In this document: piece after piece, positions 1-9,867 of the stretch
Position numbering within the stretch: position 1 is the stretch's first letter
Layout of the letters: each line of letters opens with the position of its first letter
Assembly: GCA_002633005.1 (NCBI GenBank)
Contig: NMRA01000041.1
Coordinates: 1,061,294 to 1,125,293 of the forward strand
Direction of reading: 5' to 3'
Length of the DNA: 64,000 nt
Origin: Phoronis australis
Taxonomy: Eukaryota > Phoronida > Phoronidae
The notes under the pieces: generated by a model
Databases searched by the model: none
Told to the model about the DNA's origin: nothing
What the model saw: the letters and a program-made list of their open reading frames with translations, nothing else
Position numbers and translations under genes: made by a program

Positions 1-2
1 AG

Positions 3-260
3 TCCCAATCTAAGTGGCAAGATGTTTTACATAACGCTTTTTACTTTAGCCCAGTCAATGAAATATGTTTAAAATGGCTACAGATGAGAATGGTCCATAG
101 AATAATAGGAACAAACAAACTATTGTTACAAATAGGAGCTAGTGATTCCGATCTATGTAGCTTCTGTCATGCGAGGTCAGAGGAAATTGTTCATTTTGTT
201 CTCTGACTGTTCAAAAGTGATGGAGGATTTTATTAATCACCGCAGACAGAGTGCCACAGG
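3..260 (+). pseudogene. LINE reverse transcriptase, C-terminal fragment (degraded)
   Basis: This is the tail of a non-LTR retrotransposon polyprotein. The frame starting at base 3 reads KWLQMRMVHRIIGTNKLL and then LCSFCHARSEEIVHF, the RT-thumb and zinc-knuckle region seen at the C-terminus of L1/Tx1-like LINEs (C-x2-C-x8-H-xn-C). The frame stops near 215, but the next frame continues with FSDCSKVMEDFIN, which supplies the expected last cysteine, so a frameshift lies around 195-210. The fragment is cut by the window edge. It lies on the strand opposite CHMP6, in the intron after exon 2. It is a dead copy. The family-level assignment (L1/Tx1-like) is an inference. Confidence 0.8.
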
Positions 261-666
261 CTCCCAGAGTTCTTGCTCAGATTCACTTGTTCTTGTGACA
301 TCATGGAGTCCAAGGTGTTGCGCCTCCGATGCTTAAGGCATGAATTAACAAGGCCACAAGTACACAAACCAGTGAATGAGCAATACCAGTCTCAAGTTGA
401 ATGCAAGCAAAATTGGGTCACTGCAAGATGTCATAAAACAACGGTCGGTAAATTTGCCAGTATTTGTGAATAATGGAAAATGACAATTTTGACAAAATTT
501 TATTTTTGTATGAAATAAAGGAAGAATATCGTATTATTATTTATACAAGTTTGAACATTTGTGGACATCCGCAACAATGAACTGCAGTACAAGTAATGTA
601 AAATGGCTAATTTTGAAAATATTCTTATCCAAATGGGTGAGCTTTTGAAGTTATCACGGAACTTAC
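261..666. other. CHMP6 intron 2 (partial), no further feature
   Basis: AT-rich intronic sequence between the LINE relic and exon 2. I looked for CHMP6 exon 3 on the minus strand and did not find it, so it must lie left of the window. Confidence 0.6.
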
Positions 667-776
667 TCTTTTTTGCCATCTGCCAATAATTGCCTTGCAA
701 TATTCCTCTCCTTTTCTAGCTGTACCTGTATTTTCTTCTGATACTGTTTCAATTTGTCTCTCTGTTGTTTCAGTTG
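667..776 (-). CDS. CHMP6: CHMP6 (VPS20) exon 2, ESCRT-III subunit
   Basis: Coding exon of charged multivesicular body protein 6, which bridges ESCRT-II to ESCRT-III on endosomal membranes. The 110-base exon reads QLKQQRDKLKQYQKK, then a VQLEKERNIARQLLADGKK stretch, matching the start of the helical core of CHMP6 almost residue for residue. It begins right after an acceptor (TTTTTAG, 777-778 as CT on the plus strand) and ends in GA before a GTAAGT donor, which splits the Glu codon that normally follows GKK. Phase 0 at its 5' end matches the phase-0 end of exon 1. Charged, alpha-helical composition is as expected. The remaining two thirds of the protein, including the MIM-like tail, lie outside the window. 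The ORF call is certain in family. That this locus is functional is inferred from intact exons and splice sites. Confidence 0.94.
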
Positions 777-956
777 CTAAAAAGACACCCAAAAATATGA
801 ATAGCCAGGCACATCATTTTACGTTTTTAGGAATCTACATTAATTTATGCACAAGGGCAGTTGCAGAAGAAGCTAAAGATTAGGTTTACACAGCTGCATG
901 TGACCCTGTGGTGAAAGAAAAGAACTCATTTGAGCCATAGCTCAGTATAGGAGATT

Positions 957-1235
957 ATGACGTCATACTACCTGGTGCGAGCAGTGTTAAAATGGCCACT
1001 TGCCAATTTGGGTAACTGAACGAAGGACTGCTCGAAGAAAAAGTTTGATTACAGGAGCATTTGTTTGAGTTGGAAGGAATTAAAGACATCGACAGCCTCC
1101 TTGGCTAGGGTGTCCCTCCATGGACAAAAGGTACTTATAACAAAGTGACTTTGATGTTCAAATCAGTGTGAAGCATAATTCGCCGAAAAGCTTCTGGCGT
1201 ATCGAGCTTCACTGTCTCTCGTGTCAAGTCCAGCT
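957..1235 (+). repeat. CHMP6-intron repeat family, copy 1
   Basis: First of three related copies. Shared landmarks, in order, are CAGTGTTAAAATGGCCA, GAACGAAGGACTGCTCGAA, GGAAGGAATTAAAGA, TTATAACAAAGTGACTTTG and CGCCGAAAAGCTTCTGGCGT. Copy 2 is inverted with respect to it, copy 3 is direct. Confidence 0.85.
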
Positions 1236-1238
1236 AAC

Positions 1239-1330
1239 AGGCATCCTCAGCTTCTGATCGTCCCCAATAAACTATATTACTATACATATACATATAGTGT
1301 ATTGGGGATGATCAGAAGCTGAGGATGCCT
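1239..1330. repeat. Hairpin: 39-bp inverted repeat with 14-nt loop
   Basis: Arms 1239-1277 and 1292-1330 are reverse complements with two mismatches. The outer part is AGGCATCCTCAGCTTCTGAT and its complement. The loop is AT-only. It sits directly after repeat copy 1 inside CHMP6 intron 1, so a nascent antisense or sense transcript could fold here. Confidence 0.9.
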
Positions 1331-1659
1331 CTGGTCCAACTAGAAACGGTTGTCACTGCCTAGGACCCACATGTCTGACTATTACCCTCAAATCAGTTTT
1401 TACCGACATTTGCTGATGTCATACGAACTTTTCACTTCAAGAGGGTATCTCGTTTACTTCATGTTTGGATCTTGCCAATCTTCTCCCGTCAGTTCTCAAC
1501 AAATGATCGAAATACCGGTCCTTATTGTTGACGCATGTTAATGATAAACTGACCAGTGCATAACTGTGAAAGTAACAACAAAACAAAGTGCGGGTTAGGT
1601 CAAATAGGTTTGACGACCTCAGTTCCCATCTGTTGACCTGGAGGCTTTGCCAGGACACT

Positions 1660-2000
1660 GCACTGTACACCAGATACATCAGAAGGGCTACCTGTCTGAT
1701 AGACAATGACCACCATCTCTAGCTGGCTCAGTAGAGACGATGAAGCTCCTATAGGCACTTCATACGCCAGAAGCTTTTCGGTGAATTGTGTCTTACACCA
1801 ACTAAAACATCAAAGTCACGTTGTTATAAAAACCTTTTGCATATAGAGGGACAAACGCTTAGGAGGCTGTTGATATCTTCGATTCCATCCAACTGGAACA
1901 AATACTCCCGTTATCAATTTTTTTTATTCGAGCAGTCCTTCCCTCAGTTCCGAAAATAGGTAACTGGCCATTTTTACACTGTGAACACTATGGGATATGA
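1660..2000 (-). repeat. CHMP6-intron repeat family, copy 2 (inverted)
   Basis: The reverse complement follows copy 1 landmark by landmark: AAAATGGCCAGTTACC, GGAAGGACTGCTCGAA, TTATAACAACGTGACTTTG, CGAAAAGCTTCTGGCGTATG. With copy 1 it makes an inverted repeat of about 270 bp flanking about 500 bp. Confidence 0.85.
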
Positions 2001-2002
2001 CC

Positions 2003-2345
2003 TCATGCCACCTGCCGCGCGCAGTGTTAAAATGGCCAGTTTCCGACTTTGGGAACTGAACGAAACACTGGCCGAATAAAAAGTTTGACATTGGGAGTAT
2101 TTGTTTGATTTGGAAGGAATTAAAGATACCGAATGCTTCCTAAGTTGTCCCTCTAATTACGCAATTAAGGTATTTATAACAACGTGAATTTGATGTTTTA
2201 GTCGGTGTGATGCATAATTCGCCGAAAAGCTTCCGGCGTATGAAGCGCCTTTGAAGCTTCATCGTCTCTGCTGTCAGAGCCAATTGAGCTAGAGACGGTG
2301 CCGACATAGTCAGATGTCTGAGGAATGCAACGATACCAAAATCAT
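2003..2345 (+). repeat. CHMP6-intron repeat family, copy 3
   Basis: Direct copy starting head to head with copy 2: GCAGTGTTAAAATGGCCAGT, then TTTGATTTGGAAGGAATTAA, TTATAACAACGTGAATTTG and TTCGCCGAAAAGCTTCCGGC. Copies 2 and 3 share a further tail (AGCTAGAGAYGGT) that the hairpin replaces in copy 1. Confidence 0.85.
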
Positions 2346-2511
2346 TCATTTAGACCTACATTTAGTGGATTTATTTGGAATAAGTTAATATCCGACTAGT
2401 GCGCCGATGTCTACCTGTCCTAGTCTACTTATAAGTGTCTTGATGACAGCTTGATTCAAAATTATACCGCGCCACGCTCATTCTAAGATAAACTAAAATG
2501 TATGAACTTAC

Positions 2512-2580
2512 CAATACAGCTTTGTCTTGTTCTGTTACACGTGATTTTTCTTTCTTTTTTGACGAAAACAACCCACCCAT
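2512..2580 (-). CDS. CHMP6: CHMP6 (VPS20) exon 1 with N-myristoylation start
   Basis: First coding exon, 23 codons. It reads MGGLFSSKKKEKSRVTEQDK followed by AVL and ends at a GTAAGT donor. CHMP6 proteins begin with M-G, a short basic stretch and the nearly invariant SRVTEQDKA segment. Gly2 is the known N-myristoylation site that anchors the protein on endosomes, so I choose the ATG at 2580. An in-frame ATG 33 bases upstream (2613) would add 11 residues and hide the glycine, so it is unlikely to be used. The exon joins exon 2 in phase 0, giving the family-typical AVL-QLKQQRDKL junction. Mild family variation is seen in the inserted SS and KEK residues. Confidence 0.93.
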
Positions 2581-3139
2581 GGCCTTCTCTTGCACAATCG
2601 CACCAAATGACAACAGTGAATAGCGCCCTCTACTAGAATTGTTCGAACTTCCGCAATCTCTGTGCGCAAGGTGACGTTGCTATACGTGACTTATAAGCCT
2701 CGTCCCCAGGCTCCAATGACGATCATAAGCCGGCTTGGGCGCTCCGGCCGTAGGTCGTAAACCAATTGTCCATCATTACAGTAAACAAGCTTCCCTTGAT
2801 AAGCACAACACAAACAATGTTATCGTATTTCTTCGGGGAAAAACGAACACAAGAATTTTTTCATGGAAAATTCAACTTTTCGGCGGCCAGCCAATCTTTG
2901 ATCAGATGAGAAAACATCACCCTCTTTAGACCGTGACTATAGTTGGATTTATTCCGTCCAGTGTTTTATTGTCTTGAAGTCATTGCTAATGCGAGATCAA
3001 AGTTTCTGATACCTGACTGATTCCGGCTCATCCAGATATTCGTACTGAAAACTGAAATCTGTTGGCGAAGTAGGCCGGCCTACTAATCTCACTGCTGCAG
3101 TGAACTGCATGGCCGGCAGTTATGTTTCTTATCAAGCAC
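2581..3139. promoter_or_regulatory. CHMP6 5' flank, probable promoter region
   Basis: Upstream of the CHMP6 start with several CpGs (about 2590-2760) and no TATA box I can see, as usual for housekeeping genes. No specific initiator can be fixed from sequence. A small open frame at 2735-2929 on the plus strand has no recognisable product. Beyond 2960 nothing is evident. Confidence 0.4.
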
Positions 3140-3460
3140 ATTACTTCGCGCGCACAAACACATATGGGGAACCAGCAAACTACACCAGAGAACTAAATAT
3201 GCCATAGGGGTCCATCTGCTCAAGAATTTCTTGTGATTCATTTCCCTACACATGATAGGCTAATCCATGATTTCCGTTTTGGCACTGAACTTCTCAATTT
3301 GGTTGATTAGTTTCGTAAGATGAAGTAATAAATTACAAAGTATTTCAGATTGCTCAAAAATATATCTTTGGGTATGACCTCTAATGACTGATCTGTTTTT
3401 GGCAAATTCATTCGCTAAATGTCATCCAATTAAAAGACTACACAACATTGCAAAACCAGT
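3140..3460 (+). repeat. Dispersed repeat R2, copy 1
   Basis: About 320 bp shared in inverse orientation with 11985-12310. Shared stretches include AAGAATTTCTTGTGATT, TTCATTTCCCTACAC, AGATTGCTCAAAA, AATGACTGATCTG and AAATGTCATCCAATTAAAAG. No coding capacity. Probably a SINE or MITE, type undetermined. Confidence 0.85.
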
Positions 3461-4440
3461 ACAGATGAAAAGACTCATTATCACAGAAAAGCTGTCATCA
3501 TTTGGTAATATTACAATCTTGTGAAGATAAGTATTTGTAGGGCCTATTGATAATTCTGTGGAACCACATTAATTTGATGAAATAAAATTGTTGGGTAATT
3601 AGGTAGATTTTAGATTTTAAAAATATGTTTTTATGTTTAGAACTTACATCCGAGTACACAGAAGTTCCGGCAATTTACCAACACTTCTGCTGTCACGTCG
3701 TGAAAACTTGACGTCTCAAATCCAAGGTTCACTTTGAAGTCACTATAGTGTTCAAGTTAGAACGGATTTGCGTATCACAGACAACGCAAAAATATTTCTT
3801 GTTGTGTGACCCAAATGATCTTGTGATGCGGCACCCTAGCTCATGAAACTAGTCTTCTGAAAAACTGATAGCGAAATTATTAAGCATCTAATCTAGTTAC
3901 AAAATCCATTGCTTTGGATGATCCCTTGAATAAAATTTAGGAACCGGGCGTCTTTCACTTTTCAGTAATGTGTTACCCATGGTTCACGATTCAGAACACG
4001 AACAGCAGTTCAAACATCTTGCAGTTAGGTTGGTTCAGCTCACAAAATTAAAAAATATCGCAACTGAGTACATGTAATGCAGATGCGTACGAGGCTGATG
4101 ATAAAGGAATTCTCAATGCTTGTTAGTGGATGATGGCTCATTCCTTTTGAAGGCACCAGTTTCGAGGTGACCTGCTACATTCAGGGTCGGTTTTATTTAA
4201 ATTTCAGTGTCGGACCGCAATGTTCGAACTTGTGTAAGTTGATCTACTGGCTCGATATTTTTCTTTTCGCATTGAAACTAATCTGCATATTCTGACATTT
4301 TTACGCTTTTTGGGGATTCAAGTAGTTGGGTGGAAGAACCTAATGTGTGCCTGTAATGGGATGAAGAAAACCAGGAAGATGTCAGGGACCCGACTACGGG
4401 TATGGTTAGGAAGAAATGGCAAGGAGTATGTGTCTGCCCT
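3461..4440. other. Intergenic, no feature seen
   Basis: AT-rich sequence without recognisable coding, RNA or repeat structure. Confidence 0.5.
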
Positions 4441-4599
4441 TAAACTGTGTACTCTGTAACAACCCACAACGGAGGCATTCACAGAGAATATGTAAACAGA
4501 GCCCATCACCAAGCAACCATGTCGCGAAATGTGAAAACAAATCCACAACCATATATCCAGAGATCTATTGACGGAAGAAAGATCTCATCAAAATCGCTC

Positions 4600-4740
4600 T
4601 CACCAACTGTTGTTCCAGGTGGTGTCCAACACGCCCCCGATTGCATAATGGAGATGATTAGGTGTGGTTGCAAAGGACAGATTCCATGTCAAGTACATGA
4701 TATTGCACAGTCAATTGCAGCGTTCTTCACAATACTATAA
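4600..4740 (+). pseudogene. CXC-type element protein fragment (tentative)
   Basis: Within a 97-codon open frame (4447-4740) the segment HAPDCIMEMIRCGCKGQIPC resembles the cysteine-rich C-terminal tail of a large family of transposon-associated or uncharacterised invertebrate proteins. Those tails read like AP-x-hydrophobic-M-IKCGCKS followed by more paired cysteines. Here the pattern breaks off after CQ, so later cysteines are missing and the frame ends at 4740. I read it as a decayed copy. The upstream half of the frame is not recognised. The match is short and made by eye. Confidence 0.35.
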
Positions 4741-5350
4741 ACTCGAAGCAAATTTGAGTTCAAAATCATGTATTCGCCCAATTAAGCGCAATTAGTGTCT
4801 GTACTAAAGGGGTACTTACCGTTGCACGAGAAGCAGGAATGGATATAGGGCTATTGGAATGTAAGTTTGGGGCAGGAGTGGGAGTTGTGCAACCAGCAGT
4901 AGTCACCAGCTCGACGGATGAACTGGGCGTGGTTGTTGAGGGATTGTTGGGACCTGAATAAAGTTTAAACCCACAACTTGCCCCTTGGTATGTCAAGAGG
5001 CAAGGGTTGTGACCGGGAGTCGATGGAGCTGCTGGTCGTAGAATATTGAGTTGTCAAAAGTGGAGATGAAGTGAAATATGGTTTGGGCATATTTACAACA
5101 ATAAAGAGTGAAATTGATGAATGGTACAGTATGAAACAGACACGTAAATCGGAGAAAAGTCGTGAACCAGTTATGACAGTTTTGGTGTGATTTAGTTTTA
5201 GGAACGGGGTTGGTGACTTATCGGTGACCTTTTAGAGAAATGGAGAGAAAGGATGAGAGTGAGTGGTTGAGTGGAGGTCGTTGTAAAAGTCATCATATTG
5301 ATCGGAGACAATGGGGTTACGAACATTTCCACCGAGGTTGTAACCTCAAG
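4741..5350. other. No gene seen
   Basis: Low-complexity Pro/Thr/Ser-type frames on the minus strand near 4766-4996 have no recognisable domain. The rest is plain sequence. Confidence 0.4.
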
Positions 5351-5355
5351 GTAAG

Positions 5356-5992
5356 TCATCCATACACGAAATAGGTGATAGGCTGGTCGTATGAAGTCCG
5401 GCATCGACTGATGTGGATAGACGGTGACGCTTGAGGCGGCGAGTGAGCTGCTGTTTCAGCGACAGCGGATTGTGGTGTGGAGGGGGCCCGGATCAGCTGT
5501 GGTGAGCAGCGATTGGTCCTGAACAAGGTATTCGAGGACGGAGCCGAGATGTGACTGGCGCAGAGAAAGGGCGCGATGAAGTCGACCGAGGTGACAGCGA
5601 TGTTGGCGGACGAGAGTACGGCGGGGTACAGAAATGAAATAAGGGGAGAAAGACTGGAGAGCGTATTGGTCACACGTTGCCAACAAGTTGTAGCGTTGAA
5701 CTGGGAAATACGGTGCTCTAGAATGGCACACGGTGCCATAGATTAAATACTCGAGATGCGTCACGTCATGGCTAAAACGTCTCACATGGGGCAGAAAGCG
5801 CCACCTGATTTCTATCGCGGTCAATAGGTGATGACGGCCAACCTCCGCGCCCACCGCCTGGGCATGTAGTTGTTTTGTTTCCGTCAAAAAGACGACAAAG
5901 AGGGACATCGAAGCAGTCTGCTGTATTTCATGCATGTTTATTAACTTTTTGGAAATCTTCCAGGTTAAAACTTTTGTCAAACATTTTATCAA
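5356..5992 (-). other. GC-rich overlapping ORFs, unrecognised
   Basis: Two minus-strand frames overlap here: 5456-5992 (178 codons) and 5356-5739 (127 codons). Between about 5380 and 5860 the sequence is clearly richer in G+C than its surroundings, which helps keep frames open on that strand. The longer frame is rich in His, Arg and Leu, the shorter in Ser, Pro and Ala. Neither shows a domain I know. Options are a CpG-rich 5' exon of a minus-strand gene, an old retroelement, or chance. The right end abuts the mariner terminus at about 6000. Confidence 0.25.
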
Positions 5993-5997
5993 TATAT

Positions 5998-6530
5998 CAG
6001 GTGTCTCAAAAAGTCACCCACTTTTTGAAAAGTAGTTTCTCACCAACGGATAAATCGACCACCATCAACAAATATACAAAATATCTAAGAGACCTGTGTC
6101 CAATTGTCAAATTGAAAACACTAGAACAAAAAATAAAACATTAAACAGAAGCTCGCTTATTCCAGTCTGTGCTGAATGTGGCATTCATCTTCCTCCACTA
6201 CTAAACCGAGCTATTTCTTCCATTCAGAAATGTTTTCCCGTATTCTTCCATCGAGATTTCCTCCCGTGATAATAATATCATCCTGTACTCTAACTCCTGC
6301 TGAGTCAATTTTCCTCTCATCCCCGGTAAACTTTCTCCTTCAGAGAGTCCCATACATAGTCTATTGGATTGCAGTCAGGACTGAACTGAGGCCTCTCATC
6401 CTTTTTCGGGAGTTTTGGTGTGGCTTTCTCGGAGATGTGTCCGGGTTATCTTGCTCGTGTGTGAAGGAGCCCCATCTTGCTGAAACACATAATTGTTTCC
6501 AAGATAAATTCGCCTGCAATCCGGGTTAGT
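5998..6530 (-). pseudogene. Mariner/Tc1-type transposase pseudogene, 3' part
   Basis: The minus strand encodes the catalytic C-terminal half of an IS630/Tc1/mariner transposase. Around 6450-6495 it reads NYVFQQDGAPSHTSK, the segment holding the second catalytic Asp. After a frameshift, 6310-6395 reads FSPDCNPIDYVWDSLKEKVY, holding the third acidic residue as Asp (DDD type). A stop and a second frame change follow, so the gene is dead. At 6000-6021 the sequence TGTCTCAAAAAGTCACCCAC looks like the element's terminal inverted repeat, next to TA dinucleotides that fit TA target duplication. The 5' half with the first Asp and the opposite terminus were not found to the right, so the copy is truncated. 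Confidence 0.85.
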
Positions 6531-7624
6531 TAGGAACAATGGTTATCTAAAACTATGAGACTGACCGACAACACAGAAGTATTTGTACTTAGCTGATAAC
6601 AGAAACTTATACTTCAGACTTTCCGCGTGTGTCAAAGTTCAATGTCCGATTGGTTACTATAACAGGCCGCGATAACGAAAAAGGAAGTAAAACCAGGCTA
6701 GAAGAAAATTCGTTCGTGTTCAATAAGACGACCATTCCAAGAGATTCTCTTAAAGAAAAACAGGTTAGTTTTTTTAATCTTCTCATCAGGGTATTGATAA
6801 CTTTTTTACGCCTTCTTTTCAAAAGCGTCCATGTGATTTAAAACTATTAGATTCTCTGCCCAACTTTCTGCGAGTTCGAACACGTCCTCAGTGAAACTAT
6901 GAAACTCCATGAAAGCAAATACTTAAATTATGATTGTGTTTTAAACGTAGCTCATGAACACACCCAAGGGTGCTGTGTGCCCCAAACCTCAGTATTGGAA
7001 AGAGGTATACTGACTCCTGTTCTTGCGACATCCCAGACCGGACAATGCCCACATATGAAGGGAAGGTGCGTCACAGAATATTGTTTTTTTTTTCAAGGCA
7101 AACCTCCTAAGAAATGGTTAACAATCAGGAGCAGATGCTCAACAAAAACCGTTTTGCAGAAAACAACACAGAAAGAATTTACACTCTACATCCCCGAATA
7201 AGTCGCAGTTTTGCCGATTGTCCACATATGCTGTCTACAGATTACTGCACCGTGATCTAGCCAGGTTGACATACCAATTTCTAAGTGACACCCACACCCG
7301 TCAAAACTTTGTTGTTGTTGTACTCTTTATAGCCGAGTAGCACGATTGAGTAGAAAGCTGCGTCACCAGCCAGTGTTCCTGAGTTATATGGCCTCAGAAG
7401 TATCTATATGAGACGCGGTTCAGGGCTTATGTCCATAAGGTAACAATAAGCGTACGTGGCGATCCTGGTGTTGGCTTACGTGGCAAATGGTTTGTGACAC
7501 TAATACAACGGGGAGGGGTGTCCATATTGCCGCTGTTACTAATTCCATCAGTTCTATAGTAGTGAGTTTTAGCGCACCTCAGAACACAAGAAGACAGCGT
7601 GTCACAGTTCTCATTTGCTGAATG
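6531..7624. other. Intergenic, no clear feature
   Basis: Several short frames (for example 6629-6841 and 6899-7201) lack recognisable domains and splice context. A poly-T/TTG stretch near 7310 is low complexity. Confidence 0.4.
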
Positions 7625-7745
7625 AGATAGTTGTCTTGAAATTATTAACTTTGACCACAGCTATAGAACAACAAAATCCGTTGTGGTTTCGTGATATTAT
7701 CACGAGTCGTTCTTGTTTGCAAGACATTCAATGAAATCAGTCATG
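7625..7745 (+). repeat. Dispersed repeat R4, copy 1
   Basis: Direct match to 34430-34545, sharing AACAACAAAATCCGTT, GTGGTTT-Y-GT-ATATCA-like spacing and CATTCRMTGAAATCA. About 115 bp, no coding. Confidence 0.6.
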
Positions 7746-7876
7746 GCCGGTGATTTTCTCAGTTGAATACTCTTCCATTTAGCGAGTGGGAGTTAGCTGC
7801 ATTCGACTGCGACGGCCGGAAGTGAAGTGGGGCTTTTTTAAAAATACACGTGTCTTAAAAGGTTTAGAAGACAGTG

Positions 7877-8110
7877 CATGGCAGATCTACGTTTTCAATA
7901 ATGGGGGGGGGGGGGGNGTTCGAGCGAATCCGAGGCGCGTAGCGCCGAGCGGTAGGAAGGCCGGGAGGAGGTTTCCCCCCTCCCGTGTAAGATTTTTTGT
8001 TATTTTTAGAAGCTGATTTCGTTTTTTTGGCGATTTTTTTTCAATTTTTATTTTTGATCCTGTCCCGAGGGTGGGTTGAACCCCCTGAACCCCCCTGTAG
8101 ATCCGCCTCT
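7877..8110. mobile_element. G-rich MITE with assembly ambiguity
   Basis: Inverted termini GGCAGATCTAC (7880-7890) and GTAGATCCGCC (8097-8107) bracket a body with a 14-base G run, one N at 7917, and C-rich tracts before the right end. It belongs with the elements at 14205-14532 and 17275-17588, which share the GGCGGAT termini and G/C-run interior. Confidence 0.7.
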
Positions 8111-9750
8111 GGAAAAGCGGGAACGTCTTACAAAGGATACTGAATCGGCGAGCGTGGTTAATTCTTTGAGAGAATTAATCTACAACTCTACGGAAATACT
8201 TCAGAATATTTTATGTTTCGTAGCCGCAAGCATGTCTGCCGTTCTAGGGAGATACTGATTGTGTAATAGTAAATAACGCAGTCAATGTCAAAGGAGGGTT
8301 CTGGCGCATAATCGGAACAATCTGGAAAATCTCTTTTCAAACGTCTAGAAGCTTGCCATATTTTGTTTTTTTTTTACTTATAGTGTCAAATCGCAATGTT
8401 GGAATGTAAGAAGGAGAGAAGGTCTCCCATATGTCACCCCACGTACGTTTGTTGCCATGGAAAAAACATAGTCACTGGTGATCGCGCAGGGGGTGTGAAA
8501 ATGGCGACTGCTGGTGGCAAGCTAAAGTTATGGCGAGAGGGAGCCTATTAAAGTTGCGTGGGCCCAAAATAATTATCACGTGCCTTCGGGTGGGTCTGAG
8601 TAAAGAACAATGATCACTGCTGGTATCCATATACATCTTACGTGACCTCTGAAGGCCGAAGTTCAAAGATAAGACAATCACTCACGATACCATTTAGCGT
8701 TTGTCTAGGAAATATTCAGTCGAAAGCATAGACTGTTTATAAAGAAGGACCTGTTTCAAGATAAGTGACCCAAGATCTAAATGTGTCTCGTTCTGGCATC
8801 TAGCGTGTTGTCGGATGGATTCGTGAATGCCGATACACCAAAGTTACTCACTGTATTGACTTCCTTATTTGAATTGACTATTTTGTATTTAAAAAATCGT
8901 TAGAGAACAAGCTAAACTCCATTTGTCTGTATTCTGTACATAGTGAACTATTCTAAGTATCCTATAAGCAGTATAATACAAATATATGTATAGTCTGTAA
9001 GGTAAGGTCTGTATCAACGTTATACATTTAGTACGAACTAACACCAGGGGTCTGTTTCACTTAAGTTTTAAGTCAAATATTTGATCTTACGCCCCACACA
9101 AACATGATTGAAAAATAACAAATACCCACTTGAGTAAAGGCGTTAAGTCTCAGATATAACTGCTATAGTTACTGGGGAAATTCCTATAAGATATTCTTAG
9201 ACTATGATGTGGTCATAATTATTTGGTTAAAACTTTATTCACCAATTGTTACAGTAGGTGGAAGCATGAAACAATATATATTTCATACTTTTCATGAAAC
9301 AGACCCCAGAGCAGTATTCGCAAAGTTTGAGCTTGTAAATGACTTGGGTTGCTGTTCGACCGGGTGGACATCAACGTGGCATTAAAAGTCAAAGATTAGT
9401 GTTGCTAGAGGACCCATCTGTGCTCTTGCTCAAAGGACCTACCCTAGTTGAAAATTTAATCGGCATCATTTTATGACTAACCATGAGCCACAAAAGATGG
9501 TGCCTTCCAGGCAATACTTTAACCAAAAAGTTGGTCGTACGCTTCACATGACTGTGAAAAACACTGAGAATGTACTCATAAGTGCTGGTGACTGAGATCA
9601 TTTGTATCCATTATATTTAGGATGCTAACTGTTACATGTCAAAACCTTTTTCAGTAATTATGAGGCGGAAGCTCAACACCACTAAAATTTCTTGAATCAT
9701 TTTTCACGAAAACCCCATATGGCTGAGTTTCGAAGAGTTCTTTCCTGTTA
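8111..9750. other. Intergenic, no clear feature
   Basis: No exon, RNA gene or repeat recognised. Frames at 8472-8681 and 9389-9601 (minus) have no domain or splice support. Confidence 0.4.
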
Positions 9751-9753
9751 AGT

Positions 9754-9760
9754 TATAAAA
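9754..9760 (+). promoter_or_regulatory. TATA-like box before the 9.9-kb gene
   Basis: TATAAAA lies 114 bases before the ATG at 9868. A transcription start near 9785 would be consistent. The alternative is that 9822 is an internal exon boundary (acceptor TTCTTTGTAG), in which case this box is irrelevant. Confidence 0.35.
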
Positions 9761-9867
9761 CGGGTCCCTGGTTTTCACGTAGTTTCACCACTTACAGCTG
9801 GTCTACTTTGCTTCTTTGTAGTCTATCGACTGAGAGTACCACTACCAGTTGGAGAGAAAGAAACAAA

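Larger units (their letters stand above)
777..2511 (-). other. CHMP6 intron 1 (1735 bp)
   Basis: Bounded by the GTAAGT donor of exon 1 and the TTTTTAG acceptor of exon 2. It is largely occupied by three copies of one repeat family and a hairpin, annotated separately. The 1331-1660 part holds no gene. Confidence 0.9.

Noticed and set aside
1437-1706. Minus-strand 89-codon ORF in CHMP6 intron 1
   Set aside because: Lies in the interior of the inverted repeat array, with no domain and no splice support. Likely element-derived or chance.
5875-6144. Plus-strand 89-codon ORF
   Set aside because: Runs through the mariner terminus on the opposite strand of the transposase. No domain.
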